From positions 39,063-103,062 of the IMG/VR virus record IMGVR_UViG_3300034103_000446: a DNA stretch of 64,000 nt, one strand, 5' to 3'. The DNA comes from a virus. This document shows positions 40,401 through 45,843 of the stretch, piece after piece (position 1 is the stretch's first letter; every line of letters starts with the position of its first letter). A program made the position numbers and the translations under genes. Below the pieces are notes generated by a model. It made no database searches. It saw nothing but the letters and a program-made list of their open reading frames with translations, and had not been told where the DNA came from.

Positions 40401-41955
40401 TTTCTACATTCAATGTATTTGTAGTATTACTTTCAATCAGGCGAATGATACCAACTTTGTTAGAAGAGGTTCCGTCTTGGTAGTACAGTGTATCTAGAGG
40501 AGCACTAATGTATGGTATTAATAAAATAATTCCAGAAGTGTTTCGATAAAAGTTTCTAGCTCCCCACTCAGTGCCAAAAGTAGCAGTAATTTTTTCGTTA
40601 ACTGGAATTTCAGATGATTGGACTAAACGAATAACTTGTTCTGAAGGATCACCTAACAATTGAATAGTGTAGAAATATTCATTTACATTTGTGTAGTAAC
40701 CTTGTTCGTATTGACCTTGATTGATAACACCGGTCATTGTTCCAGATTCAGTAGATAGTGCAAGTACAGAACCATTGGGTGTGGTAGATACAGTGAACTG
40801 AGTAGAATTTATAACTGACTCTACATAATAAATTGTGTTTGGTAAGGTAGCAGAGTATGGTGCTAATCCACCAAAAGGGTTACCATTAAAAATGATTGCA
40901 TTTCCTACGACTAGTTCACTAGTGCTATTACATGTGATAGCATAAGTAAATCCATTCGTGTTAGTAACACTGATAGTTTTTAATTCAGTTAAATCATTGT
41001 TCTCATCGTACGGAGTAAAGTCAAAGAAGTTTGATACATATCCTACTTCGTTTGGAATTCCAGTATTATAGAACATTACACGCAGGCCGTCAAGCGAGGT
41101 TATACCATCTATACCGTTAATTAAATCAGCTACTCTAACACCATTAATTTGTGAAAAGGGTAAATTTGAGACTAGGCTTACTGTATTGTTACCTGAAAAA
41201 TTATATTCGTCTTGTGCGTCTTTAGGAGGAACAGTGAATGTGACGATACCTTGCGTTGCGCCGTTGTTGTTCACCCCTAATATTTCACGAGTTTGCAAAT
41301 TGGGTTGAGTTGGACTAAATCCTGTTACGCCTGGTTCACCTTGAATCCAGAATTGAGAGTCTTGATTTACGGCGAATGAATATGTACCACCTCGCAATAA
41401 AGTTAGTGTGGGGTTTGTGCTACCTAAGTTGTCCGCAGAAGTTAATGGAACAATGTTGTAACCATTAGGTAAGTCATATACTACGTAATCATTACTGTAA
41501 AAAACAGTTTCACTTGTTACCGTGACATTTTCAGGACCTTCTGGAATCCAGTAGTACTGATTAAAGTTAATAATCTTATCTAAATTTGTGAAAGAGTCCC
41601 AAGAATAAAATTCACTGTTGAACAATCTATTATTATTGTTCGTCACACCACCTTCAAGTTTAAGTGCATCAATAATACCTGGATAACTTATAAAGTCTTT
41701 TGCAACTGATTCATTTGTTTTTGTAAAAACTACACCTGGATCTAATTGATAATCTCGGCGAATCTTGGTAGGTTCAGTTACATAGTAATCCTTAGCATTA
41801 ATACCGTAACCAAACTTAGTTCCTATATAACCCTCGATTTTTTTCGTCTCTGGTTGCGCTACTATTTGGTCTAGTGTCGCCGCTAAAAACTGAGCGTTGG
41901 TTTTTGTTTGGAAAATGTCCGGTAAAAAATTTAGTGTTCTTATTCTTGATGCCAT
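22480..41955 (-). CDS. Giant baseplate/tail protein in gp7 position (6,491 aa)
   Basis: One uninterrupted frame of 19.5 kb lies just after the gp6 gene, where T4 has gene 7 (wedge, ~1,030 aa). The N-terminus (RTLNFLPDIFQTKTN, then IEGYIGTKFGYGIN, then SWDSFTNLDKIINFNQYYW) looks like the conserved docking region of gp7-position proteins of marine T4-like phages. The rest is modular: residues ~2469-3180 form seven FG-GAP-like blades, ~5106-5439 hold Asp-box repeats (DGxxW), and about fifteen beads share the pattern of a PI(I/V)FxG core, FGG, TYYV, FTI/FTV and LxxxTG. The stop follows RGDVN. The assembly should form a long, mostly beta baseplate appendage. Adhesion or host-surface contact is likely but inferred. 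There is no frameshift, so selection keeps the whole frame. Confidence 0.85.
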   Translation of the reverse strand: MASRIRTLNFLPDIFQTKTNAQFLAATLDQIVAQPETKKIEGYIGTKFGYGINAKDYYVTEPTKIRRDYQLDPGVVFTKTNESVAKDFISYPGIIDALKLEGGVTNNNNRLFNSEFYSWDSFTNLDKIINFNQYYWIPEGPENVTVTSETVFYSNDYVVYDLPNGYNIVPLTSADNLGSTNPTLTLLRGGTYSFAVNQDSQFWIQGEPGVTGFSPTQPNLQTREILGVNNNGATQGIVTFTVPPKDAQDEYNFSGNNTVSLVSNLPFSQINGVRVADLINGIDGITSLDGLRVMFYNTGIPNEVGYVSNFFDFTPYDENNDLTELKTISVTNTNGFTYAITCNSTSELVVGNAIIFNGNPFGGLAPYSATLPNTIYYVESVINSTQFTVSTTPNGSVLALSTESGTMTGVINQGQYEQGYYTNVNEYFYTIQLLGDPSEQVIRLVQSSEIPVNEKITATFGTEWGARNFYRNTSGIILLIPYISAPLDTLYYQDGTSSNKVGIIRLIESNTTNTLNVETDILGQAQFTSTNGVVFTNGLKVVFQGDVIPTSYLAGEYYVEGVGTAIELLPVENFIAPESFTASTYVPWDVLGWDSAAWEGNSYIPVTPDYITIARNSIDKNAWSRSNRWFHIDVINATAIYNNNPNLATLYATSEYKAKRPIIEFYPNIKMFNSGSEGKNPVDFIDTRTTDALTKVAGQQNYYPDVEVYTAYTGTITSTDYIATRVLTDASASTDVFTTSTGTTGFRVDDLIVFDNITPGLGIVNGATYFVAEIVSSTEFKISSTKGGDVIGPNSNIGPGTYGFEWTPQSTILTIDSVDVNGTITVGQYITDSTNQLPRNTQVLSISGTTTLTITVGWDEGSSGYIPTTTDSSFVSTDTTNDNYALFEGSRIIFTQDADSTVKNKIYVSRFSVVNGSSIPVITLTEVNDGIVHTDQQTVALRGYFNQGKEFWYNGLDWIEGQQKTTVNQPPLFDIFDTNGISFGDSDVYVGTSFIGCKLFAYGLGAGIDDSILGFPIRYSAIDNVGDISFDVSLNADTFDYVSGTDPITQKVNTGYVFQYNNRIEYQRQLGWQTAVAPSVQYQIFEFNYDPLNPAASYMCDIAKSSADSIAWPTIEVYVNNVIVNHGEYTITVGPDTTTVVLATNPLIETVVQILLLSDQVSKTAYYSIPINLNNNPLNADITVANIGDIRGQYQSMFFNNPNTTGDVFGSNNFRDLGNLVPWGDKIIQNSASLILPGAFLRKQEHNLFNSLMFNDREYVKFKNLLAYTIQNSDYEQRYDPATMLDDALDQMTASKTDSQSFFWSDMLPSKAAYISNTYSFANSLDVSIYPLSRVYDYATANYYGVLVYLTRTVSGLTSTQQLVKGQDYTISTTAPSLTVSLDLQPGDSITVKEYNQTYGSYVPNTPTKLGLYPSYIPEVILDSNYNTPTYFIRGHDGSYTKLYGEYNTITGLLSDFRDQVSLEFELRVYNNLKLSNIIPIKEYEVVPGFFRDTDYSYAEWLEIYSNSFLNWVGQNRLNYKTQFYNAGNTFTWNYFQSGNAIDKGVISQGYWRGIYQYFYDTTTPNTTPWEMLGFTEMPTWWTNRYGPAPYTSDNLVLWTDLAEGIDWNNGDPVVIPQAVRPGLLEIIPVNSAGNLLPPIDSVVGSYNQKLFQRDWKVGDGAPVEFSYRRSSSYPFDLMRLLALTKPAAFFNLGVNVDNYKYNEEFNQYLVNNRSHLRMSDIDVYGTGTPVTSYINWVVDYEKQIGIPATANITEMINNTDVRLVYRLAGFSDKTLLKFYVEKGTPNSINASLLIPDESYSVLLYDNQPFNRIIYSGVIIQKASTGGYTVYGNSQTFAYFKTLKPKFGGKYDTIEIEDLSVRVTPDHYATEQIIPYNTTYYTVQEVAQFLADYGAYLTSLGMKFDDMENELEINWGQMIAEFMYWSQTGWAPGSIVTLNPSAKKLTIDKDSNIVQPLTLQQSNFILNQNLYPIQLNDMSVVREGTNFSVAALNAGDVLSYGQFNLSNFEHGIVFDNITLFGDIIYNLTTGLRQNRIALRGTKSADWNGTVNASGFIYNQDNIKEWSRTIKYTKGEIVKYKNKYWVATKVIQASELFKEEDWKRTDYDSIQKGLLPNSSTRSYESSLYYDVDQANLEKDADLLSFSLIGYRPRDYMALADLTDITQVNVYKNMIKNKGTLNAASAFKGATLPQGGIDYEIFENWAIKAGEFGGVLNNNFIEFRVNENSMTGNPAVVGLTQGIYNQGVQQEVPLYSLFNYGRAVSNVNVLPTTSVESISPVFPNAGYVNYNDVKMSAFFYSQLGVAVDKSGSIVPIQEFFVRDYVWLANYLEQWQVYTPVSMGQVISARNNLNETVTITFNKPHNLKQYQPFAIVNFDPVIDGYYLATIVIDQNRVLVNRVLDTSIKTITGQGVAMKFTSQRVATPSEIADLPLIEAEFRKNTVWVDTDASGSWGVYRKNINYTLENQVTKASSQSLGSAVAISSQLGYMISDADAGQVYRYTFNELNDAYELVQTITGNATFGSTISYAGDLYAIAETTGASRSVKLYQLQATTTSDDLVLVQTIPYAAGATTWGTAIAIAKNQAWIYISDIDNDTVHVYQRSNILTTAGNFETSQTYIINTIGTTDFTAIGATSNDVGTIFIASGLGTGTGVATKITYTTAATIDGDALGLTNPGDRFGYSIATEYNSNKIIIGAPYKDEGTIDKWGHTYVFQRLCQNIEIQYNTIAPSTQTLQLAWTPAATQYTVTDTNSAGDVITLSIGLNVSTDLDKPIMFIGAGFAGTDITTSKVYYVSTIAGSNITIKETRESTTDIDLSTVSGMSNASAYLQNDTLFVSRNGTLVQDNNYAVIDDTLIYTDSLNAGDIVNVNGNDITLFQDIAPSETPQTGAQFGISVTTNTTASEILIGAPFQLSTQTTEGVVYRYTDPGAAYGMYVGVNDCNVTTTRKILINGFLTFIPAGNAEVVANAINSSNITNIAATSIDGKLVIFLIDNNLAPVNQKLCLGVTDTVTLGELGIVVFDMTQEINCPHTGGPTQFGTIVKFNEYGSFVASAPVGTRYSATTFDFIDDENQDNDTLFDNNTTSWIDESPNFGAVYMFDYITQYNESLLNPGKFVYAQSVNSPNLVYTPFNSYDQDTDITTSNQPRYGTALDFNNYGVIVGTPGDVGDTTGSEYAGSATVYNNSTGVKDWALYRYSAPIVDINKIFNIQLFSAESNETLINMDYIDPLQGKILGAARENIDIVSNVDPAYYNNGETVTGGLVWGADHVGLVWLNTKNMRYVNYHQNDDVAYNSQYWGTLFPGSDVAVCSWVASTVLPGEYRGPGTPLNVDSYSIQYVINASGALSPVYYFWARNTNTIFTDNDKTLADSIIASYIENPKASGISYFSPILPSVYGLYNSGDYINANDSVLHIGFATGTNDDVSHEQFNLVRSGFPSDFLPGVPSTASGIPDSLYDRLLDSLCGVDETGAIVPNPYLPKAVQTGILARPRQSFFLDRFTALKNYLQYANSVIYQFPITEIRQSSFLTSTGEFYDTADYWEFVNWWATGYDDNTKSALQVPIYADLSTLSVAVGTIVTVSTNRSGQTETYIYESNGIWRRIGLENGTIRFKSSLWDYESVRLGYGDNFFDTDTYDVYPSEETRKIVRALNEQIYTDDLLVYRNRSLILLFEYIQSETTESQNYLPWLNKTSFIDVAHTIRELRPIEVFQSDNQDFLAGYMNEIKPYHVVIKEFLFKYTGEEIYGGNITDFDLPAKYDRSQNQFITPQLVYANSNGVNQFTPDNPIWEEQEYSQWFENYGLALTGEPEAQMTTLASYISLNTKSFVVDNAQGFPINGIITIGTEQIGYSSVDRALNVITGLTRGVNGTTISEHIPGAHISMNLPAVLLLDGGRGYTEPPKVTAYIDPILYPTPTRPAVLTAVMNLDSVLRVDVVDPGQGYAVLPKIIIDTAIVVPFSSTDVNTFSNTVQVYAPLLQTGDLIQYKVGADSTAIGGLENNQWYYINVLETVPSVVVGFYDNYANCINDHDRLPLFNAGTGSSHSINLGARASAITSALPIRENDIVLRFDRTTYNSQVIEWLSGRYYGAYYAGTYSNSESVASSSITLQSTQPPIADILASAQGVAFEITDLRNDRVLTYSSFIRYVHSTYASNDVVRLALQDDGSGNPNASGGTNGFYIGMPIKFTGDIGTSGLVNEQVYYVNSIVNQTDFTLSNDPTGSPMLSLSNWTVGPAGLECFVGEVIDTAVITVNYPGILNVTATQAVTNKLTVPLNVTGTGGTAGFYINLPIFFTGTDSNLVQNGVFGGIIENEVYYVTTVVDDQTFTMSETQNPQTFNVTATVASTDTIVIDGDTTRLSVNEQIIFNTMIIAGTKTSTFGNLVSGTTYYVASIVSPSTFQVSTTINGPAVALSDVSVASNTSALLTSQKDTVALITATGSDMVVNVSLPVSPGQVNGQLFTLYETSEQYPNVSGTNGNLITRGVAALIGERTSGIDGLQVDVNAIVMTNYNAGDTVARGLTNIYVNMPIEISEDLFYTNALVPGTTYYVVDKGTIEIEVTNTSSSTNELTCDTTEMLFADMPILFSGSGMGGAEIDVEYWVKKVVSDTRFTITNTPGGLELTLTTASGLMTGTGLPYIKVAENLGDPAEYPGDSQQSASISAANPAVITVVNAPEDGTTVIFRNGTVPAGISLGTTYYVRNATSTTFNVSLTATGALIDTSAGSLSSSTMVITTETTVDQTPLTVPEFDVSYILGGYRVLISNAGTGYAVDNTIVIPGNVIGGTTPLNDLTLTVNAIDDDGEITSTICSGIAAGVVSQYYLKVISPTEFELYQNALMTVPVSGLALPYVGITETTVTSLDSGTDELTLADASGFDLNDAVVFTGNLTPTLGAITESQTYYITFILGNVITVSAEPGGADINITTSIASNFTIAKSGSFALLPEPFIFNQSIVKYNNRVYVCVISNNDKEFVFGKWELLTSGDRRLNAMDRVFGYYDPTDNMPGKDLSQLFEGVIYPNSTYLGNAFAPDDQYPIDTVLQDQAFYPTAVDIHAIVWDSVRYLAAADTPDYSSVLSSLTGEEWEIQKLANTPINTTDMIYAGGYYIMTSNNPATPIFRSADGITWTTNGYFTPYGSVPYDTTTYDFTALSISALNLNSVGYRNNLWIAVGDGIVSSDDTYIWRQRFTFSDPQLTNILYGVNGIDVSAFTGFIAVGKGQQLDYSTGVGVTIDVNLIITSTDGISWNQIPAVSSKGFYGVTHNGTSIVTVGEDGVIYISNNGANWLGVNEVTVISSNDASNELNVTSTAGFVVGNQVEFSESFNVFTAGTPYFVVNIISSTQLQLSTTFGGLPVTLTVDDPTTTTYMFAPRTTSLVDVKYANGAYVAVGDNGLIKVSTDGYTWAPHTSGTSEDLNGVTFNEDTSEWIVVGDNNTILISTDNGINWTSSSVFAPQATFYDVQGAEFTYGYGPEELVPGVVTDNITLTVATRPGTNWDETIYAHVGYEVVSVEYTPESGTQTTYSFDIGNLYDIQTPAQIAVYIIGGTTGLSTAVYQTLDYTINWINYTITLNTPLTFSPVADKLRIDVYEVGNGNQLVKASTKTDPIRTNTSTGWNEIYVNCNYSGQIYDGSGVIRPDTNPVDVEATETDSTNNSILCANVEDFVLNMPITFQGNVFGGIQEDTTYYVKTISYVTNRITVSTTINVGTGTAGPTLALTDDTGSMNVIIKVGYGEVWTAPIIYHNGDKLLIGTTSTVTRTKASNNAVTTNTTGGMVVGERIVFSDTMFGGILLPQTTYYVQSIIDTNEFTVAATSGGPVITLTNATGGAEFITNDYAFGIADNGISASIIFASNSYDNATDYISYTLFGETTPQQYGYTIPEVQVIEADGSSTYELDNYVGDDNSNNAIVEVNGLRLINTTDYTIDDNTNEITFTSAPTSGDTIAVTTFNNTERQYLNTQYGITGVTVANIIDINNSIVPFSAITNCTASNGTTEVITCVSTTGFVPGQTIQFKGATSFGDIEIDGTVYYVRAVLSPTTFTIQDENGTIIDLSTGTGLIVAYVGGQQAVRVTTGTAHNLTSGDLVRIDGTLGSVQLNNNTYYVHVINSIQVDLYLDQPYSSGLTAVNSPVTAISSYVSGGYIWENNSYVIETLEVTATTNDPILGNYLTVSSTVPLIIGTPIVFTGTVYGGVAADTTYYVKELISATEFSISATRNGSDLVLSTDTGSMFVTQWEQDNVDRLWVTVNGYRVPSSELKLNANNEISILTVISTLDEVTITSMMPSATPNEEVFLINVNQSGAGVAYRANTQTRTWLTEPLSNTDTVMYVDDVTRLTDVVTQSETVPAAVDGYFYIGLDADKRLISNVTVYNATTGQTIAGSNYEVVIVNLSPVLKITSGAYITVGNQLTITVLEGNLLYINGEQIKFSSVDLANNTISGLQRGTNGTGGQFFIPQYSEVYGLLSNNRMSIADYQETWNSDVYNTVDGDPLQISVTESATFLRGDVN
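25640..26640 (-). repeat. Asp-box/BNR-like repeats inside the giant protein
   Basis: Residues about 5106-5439 hold five units with the pattern S(T/A)DG-x-(T/S)W: SADGITW, STDGISW, SNNGANW, STDGYTW and STDNGINW, with intervening (V/I)AVGDxG turns. This pattern is typical of Asp-box beta-propellers such as sialidases and Ycf48-like proteins. It would make a second propeller in this protein. Confidence 0.65.
32415..34550 (-). repeat. Seven FG-GAP-like propeller blades inside the giant protein
   Basis: Residues about 2469-3180 hold seven units that open with (F/L/W/Y)G and a strand and close with a G-x-(V/T)Y(R/V)(F/Y) strand: SLGSAVA, TFGSTIS, TWGTAIA, RFGYSIA, QFGISVT, QFGTIVK and RYGTALD. Blades four and five carry the full IIIGAPY and ILIGAPF cores. 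Seven is the number in integrin-type propellers. Divergence is large between blades. Confidence 0.7.
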
Positions 41956-41965
41956 AATATATTAC

Positions 41966-44900
41966 TTATGCAATTTGTAATTCAGCTGGTGTGAGAGCAG
42001 CGATAACCAATACGTCATTTGCTGTAGCAGCATTAACGAAAATTTCATACGGGGCGCATTTTATTTCATACAAGTCTCCGAATTTCATAGTAGGGTCATT
42101 GGGTACCAGTACCGCGGAACTAATATATTCTCCAACTTGATCGTGCAGATACGCACTTAATTCACTGAAGTAGAATGTATCACCGAAGTTCCAATTATTA
42201 ATTTCAAAATAGGCATTCATTGCAGTTAATACTGCACTACGAATTTCACTTTCACTAGCATTAGTGTTAGATGCCTTAATCACTTTAATAGTGGCTCGTA
42301 AGTTTGGACTTGCTTTAGGTCCAAACAGTGGTTTAAACACTACACTGTTTAGAACCATGCTGTCACTTAACATCTTATAATTGTTTAGTTCCCCATATTC
42401 TTCACTCAACTGATTAATAGTTGGCTTAGGTGGTATAACGACCGTATTAGATGTGTCTTGGATATAGTTTTGATATTGAGTATAGTAGCTTTGAGTGACT
42501 ACATACAAATCAATAATGTTAGTTGTTGCAGGATCAATACGAGTCGTGTTGTTGCTGTTATGGCGATACTGGAACTGCAATCCTTGACGACCCGGCTTAG
42601 TAGAATACTGGGGTTGTTCTTCTAATATATAAAATGGCGTGTTCACCGTGTTGTCCTGTACTGTTTTCCAAAAGGTAGTTTCTCCAAATGCATAGAACAA
42701 TTGTCCAAGTTGATACTCATATTTAGCTACCTCAATTTGTGTCTTTGTTTGGTACTGAACAACATCTGATGTAGGGACTATTTGATATCTGGATAAATTA
42801 ATAGCATCTTCAACTAGTTCAAAGAAAACATAGATGCCAGAGTTTGCACCGCCGGTAGTATATCCAGTAACTGTTTGAAAGAAGTCTGGATTTACAATCA
42901 ATCCACGATTGTTAATGTCATTACTCGCAACTTCAACTTCAAAATCATTGATGTAGCCGTCGCTTTCCACTGTTTGTCCAACAATGTTTACAGTAATGGG
43001 TTTAGACAACGGTGAGTTGCTGTTTGGTTGTGTGTTAGTTGCTAATACACTAATAAAGTCTTGAAGAATCTTTCCACTTAGTGGATCGTATACAAGTTTG
43101 TCACGTTCAAAGCTGAAACGAGTATCCTCTACACTACCAAAATAGTAACGCAATGAACGATACGTAGCAATGTATCTTCCGTTTACATACTGAAAGTTTA
43201 TGAACCAATTAATATCGTCATATTGTTTGATGCTCCAGCGGTCTTGTGCAATAGTTAATGAGTTGTTGAAAACCAAACTAAAGTTTTGCTGTAGTTCCAT
43301 ACGAATAATACACTCTTGCACGATTTCGTTAGACAATGAATTGTCGAATGCAGGAAGAACAGTTGTTAGAATTGCGCCTTCAGGTACATAGCCATTCAAT
43401 GTTACAGGGCCTGTACCATTAGCAAAGTTACCTTGACCGTTATTGTAACCATCACCTATCACTGCCAACACTGTTGTCCAAATATATGTTTGATTGCTAG
43501 GGCCGGGTATACCTGACACTAAACGATTGTTTGCGTCAAAGTAGAATCCGCTAGGTGCAACAAACTTAACTAATGCACCTGCGGTAATATACTTTACATT
43601 GTTAGTAGAGTAAGTACCAATTGGTACTGGAAGCTCACTGCCGTCAGTGATGTTAAAAAAGTAACCTGTCAATGAGTTGCCATCAACTGTACTAGCATTC
43701 CAATAAACTGTTCCATCGCCTGACGCAGAGTTAATTGAATATTGGGTGAAATTTTGAGTATAGTATTGAACTACTCTGTTACTTGACAATACATTGTTTA
43801 ATGTGTCAGTTAAGAAAGTAATAATATTACCAACAGTATTAATTGTCAATGATTCAAAACCATTAGTATCATTTTGCCACAATGCCCCGTCAGTTGCGAA
43901 ACTGTTTAGGCTTGAATATTTGCCAGTAGGATCTAACAAGTCTAAGTTCTTACTAACACCGATACTTGAACGATTGATCGCTTTACTCTTGATAATAGAA
44001 CTGTACAGTGTATATGGGAAGTTGTTATAATCTTCGCCGTTGACCATACGGTTTTGAGTATAGTAACGAGTAGGGGCTCGTTGCTTAATTTGTGCTAATG
44101 GTTCTCTTACTTGTGCGTTTGACACTGGCAATTGTAATTCTAACCCTAGTGTCAGTATTTCTGTTTTACCTGTACGGTTTATATAACTAATCGAAACAGT
44201 TATACCTTGCATCTCTGTTGGATCAATTGTATATGTTAACGCATTGCCTGCACGAACATATGCACGATATGTTCCTACTGGAATCTGACTGAATACCCCG
44301 TCACCAAACACATAGCTAACTTGGTCGTTGAATCGTGAGTTCACTGAGAATATAGTTCTGTTACTAGTTTCAGTTTGTAGATATGCATCAGCATAAATGT
44401 TTTCAACTTTGTTCCAAAGAACTCTGGTTCCATTATTAGTGTTCAACTGATACAACCAGGTATCTTCATTATTGATACCTTCAATGTCGATGTTAATTAC
44501 TTGGTTAGCGATTTGTTGCTCTAATGTGAAGTCGTAATTCTGCAAGATACCTTGCTTGAAATAGAAGAAGAAACCTGTATTTGGGCTACCGTAACCTAAT
44601 TTGTCGTTACGATATAGCATGTTAAATCTTCCGCTGGGTGCTGGTGGAATTTCATACATGTAGTTTTCGTCAACACTGGTCACACTGCAAAGTTCAAAAT
44701 TCATAGCAATACCATCAACAACCGAAGAGAACGGTACAATCGGTAATGAAGTATTAGGAATTCTCATGGTGTATTCACTAGTGGTTACCCCTATTAGGTC
44801 TGCGGTGTTACCGGGACGACCGACTCGCTGAGTGTCAACTAAAGAAGCGTTGATAATAGTATTGAACTGTTCTAACCAACTTGGGTTAGCAGGGTCATTC

Positions 44901-45331
44901 CATAGAATTGGAAGATTACTTAGGTTAGTACCGTTTAAGTCAGTAATGTTTTGTGTTGTCTGAATGTTGACAACTTTCAAATAACCCTGAGCGGCTAAGT
45001 TACGCTTAGGAGTATAGCTTACTAAATTAGCAAGCTTGATAACACTATCTCTACGCTCGGCAGTGTCAATGAAGTTTTCGCGGGTGTTTAAGTCGTTTCT
45101 GAATGCTAAGCCTTGTCCCATAAACGCAATTACATCTAATAACGCAATGAATTCACTAGACTCAATATAGTCATTGTAGGTTTCCGGGTAGTACACACGT
45201 AGATAATCGATGAAACTTTTGCGTAAAGTTTCATAATCATAACTTCTAAAATCGGCTTCGCGGAACGTTTGATAGATCGCTTGCCAATCATTCACCCCGA
45301 ATAATGCAGATTGTCTTGAACTTGTAGCCAT
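41966..45331 (-). CDS. 6: Baseplate wedge protein, gp6-like (1,121 aa)
   Basis: The N-terminal region carries RSYDYETLRKSFIDYLRVYY, then the ESSEFIALLDVIAFMGQGLA block and the FRNDLNTRENFIDTAERR helix, which match the conserved region of T4 gp6 (ESSEFIALIDLIAFLGQSLA in the T4 protein as I recall it). The length is almost double that of T4 gp6 (660 aa), with extra beta-rich insertions between ~300 and 900. The C-terminal ~150 residues (an SDSMVLNSVVFKPLFGPK block, then FGDLYEIKCAPYEIFV) form the gp6 closing domain. gp6 dimers make the wedge ring that joins gp7 and gp53. A GATAAATA promoter lies 18 bases upstream, and the giant protein follows ten bases after the stop. Confidence 0.8.
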   Translation of the reverse strand: MATSSRQSALFGVNDWQAIYQTFREADFRSYDYETLRKSFIDYLRVYYPETYNDYIESSEFIALLDVIAFMGQGLAFRNDLNTRENFIDTAERRDSVIKLANLVSYTPKRNLAAQGYLKVVNIQTTQNITDLNGTNLSNLPILWNDPANPSWLEQFNTIINASLVDTQRVGRPGNTADLIGVTTSEYTMRIPNTSLPIVPFSSVVDGIAMNFELCSVTSVDENYMYEIPPAPSGRFNMLYRNDKLGYGSPNTGFFFYFKQGILQNYDFTLEQQIANQVINIDIEGINNEDTWLYQLNTNNGTRVLWNKVENIYADAYLQTETSNRTIFSVNSRFNDQVSYVFGDGVFSQIPVGTYRAYVRAGNALTYTIDPTEMQGITVSISYINRTGKTEILTLGLELQLPVSNAQVREPLAQIKQRAPTRYYTQNRMVNGEDYNNFPYTLYSSIIKSKAINRSSIGVSKNLDLLDPTGKYSSLNSFATDGALWQNDTNGFESLTINTVGNIITFLTDTLNNVLSSNRVVQYYTQNFTQYSINSASGDGTVYWNASTVDGNSLTGYFFNITDGSELPVPIGTYSTNNVKYITAGALVKFVAPSGFYFDANNRLVSGIPGPSNQTYIWTTVLAVIGDGYNNGQGNFANGTGPVTLNGYVPEGAILTTVLPAFDNSLSNEIVQECIIRMELQQNFSLVFNNSLTIAQDRWSIKQYDDINWFINFQYVNGRYIATYRSLRYYFGSVEDTRFSFERDKLVYDPLSGKILQDFISVLATNTQPNSNSPLSKPITVNIVGQTVESDGYINDFEVEVASNDINNRGLIVNPDFFQTVTGYTTGGANSGIYVFFELVEDAINLSRYQIVPTSDVVQYQTKTQIEVAKYEYQLGQLFYAFGETTFWKTVQDNTVNTPFYILEEQPQYSTKPGRQGLQFQYRHNSNNTTRIDPATTNIIDLYVVTQSYYTQYQNYIQDTSNTVVIPPKPTINQLSEEYGELNNYKMLSDSMVLNSVVFKPLFGPKASPNLRATIKVIKASNTNASESEIRSAVLTAMNAYFEINNWNFGDTFYFSELSAYLHDQVGEYISSAVLVPNDPTMKFGDLYEIKCAPYEIFVNAATANDVLVIAALTPAELQIA

Positions 45332-45349
45332 AGGTTTATCTCTTTTAAG

Positions 45350-45357
45350 TATTTATC
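45350..45357 (-). promoter_or_regulatory. Late promoter GATAAATA
   Basis: The minus-strand motif lies in the 54-base gap between the gp25-like and gp6-like genes, 18 bases before the ATG at 45331. An AAGAGAT ribosome site lies between them. It gives the wedge gene and the giant gene their own late start. Confidence 0.6.
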
Positions 45358-45385
45358 ATACCTAAAAACCGTCTTTTATTAGGGT

Positions 45386-45835
45386 TTATTGGATTGCGGC
45401 AGAACTTGTTGAAGAACTTAGAAAGACACTCAACAGATTTACTTGATTAAAGGGCGCTACAGCAACTTCTAACTCTAATAGAATGCCGTTTTCTTGAGGG
45501 TATGCCTTGACAGTATTTACTAGAAGTCTAGGATCTAAACTTGCAACACGCTTTAGTTCATTTTCTAATTTGAATTGAACATCAGCCGTGTTTGGTTCAA
45601 ACACAAAATTCCATAAAGTAGTACCATACCCTGGGTTTCCTACCTTTTGACCTTGTCTTATATTCAGTGCATTTACAAAGTCTTGGATCACTAGAGGCTG
45701 GTCAACCAATCTGAATTTTCTGCCAGTATTAACTGATCTTTGTACGGTACCAACACCCCCGTCGTTTCCTACGGGAGCGTTAGTTGTTCTGGGTAAATTT
45801 GCACCTACTGTGCTGAATCCTATGTATTGTGGCAT
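45386..45835 (-). CDS. 25: Baseplate wedge protein, gp25/GPW-like (149 aa)
   Basis: The core residues DQPLVIQDFVNALNIRQGQK, GYGTTLWNFVFEP and VKAYPQENGILLELEVAVAP follow the GPW/gp25 lysozyme-like family pattern, in which this fold has lost lysozyme activity and forms a sheath-initiating wedge piece. It is slightly longer than T4 gp25 (132 aa), with a 30-residue Asn/Pro-rich N-terminus and a Ser/Thr tail. The order gp5-gp25-gp6 is conserved in T4-like phages, which supports the call. A CATAAATA motif overlaps the upstream stop codon five bases before the ATG, and no Shine-Dalgarno is seen near the start. Confidence 0.85.
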   Translation of the reverse strand: MPQYIGFSTVGANLPRTTNAPVGNDGGVGTVQRSVNTGRKFRLVDQPLVIQDFVNALNIRQGQKVGNPGYGTTLWNFVFEPNTADVQFKLENELKRVASLDPRLLVNTVKAYPQENGILLELEVAVAPFNQVNLLSVFLSSSTSSAAIQ

Positions 45836-45843
45836 GATATTAT

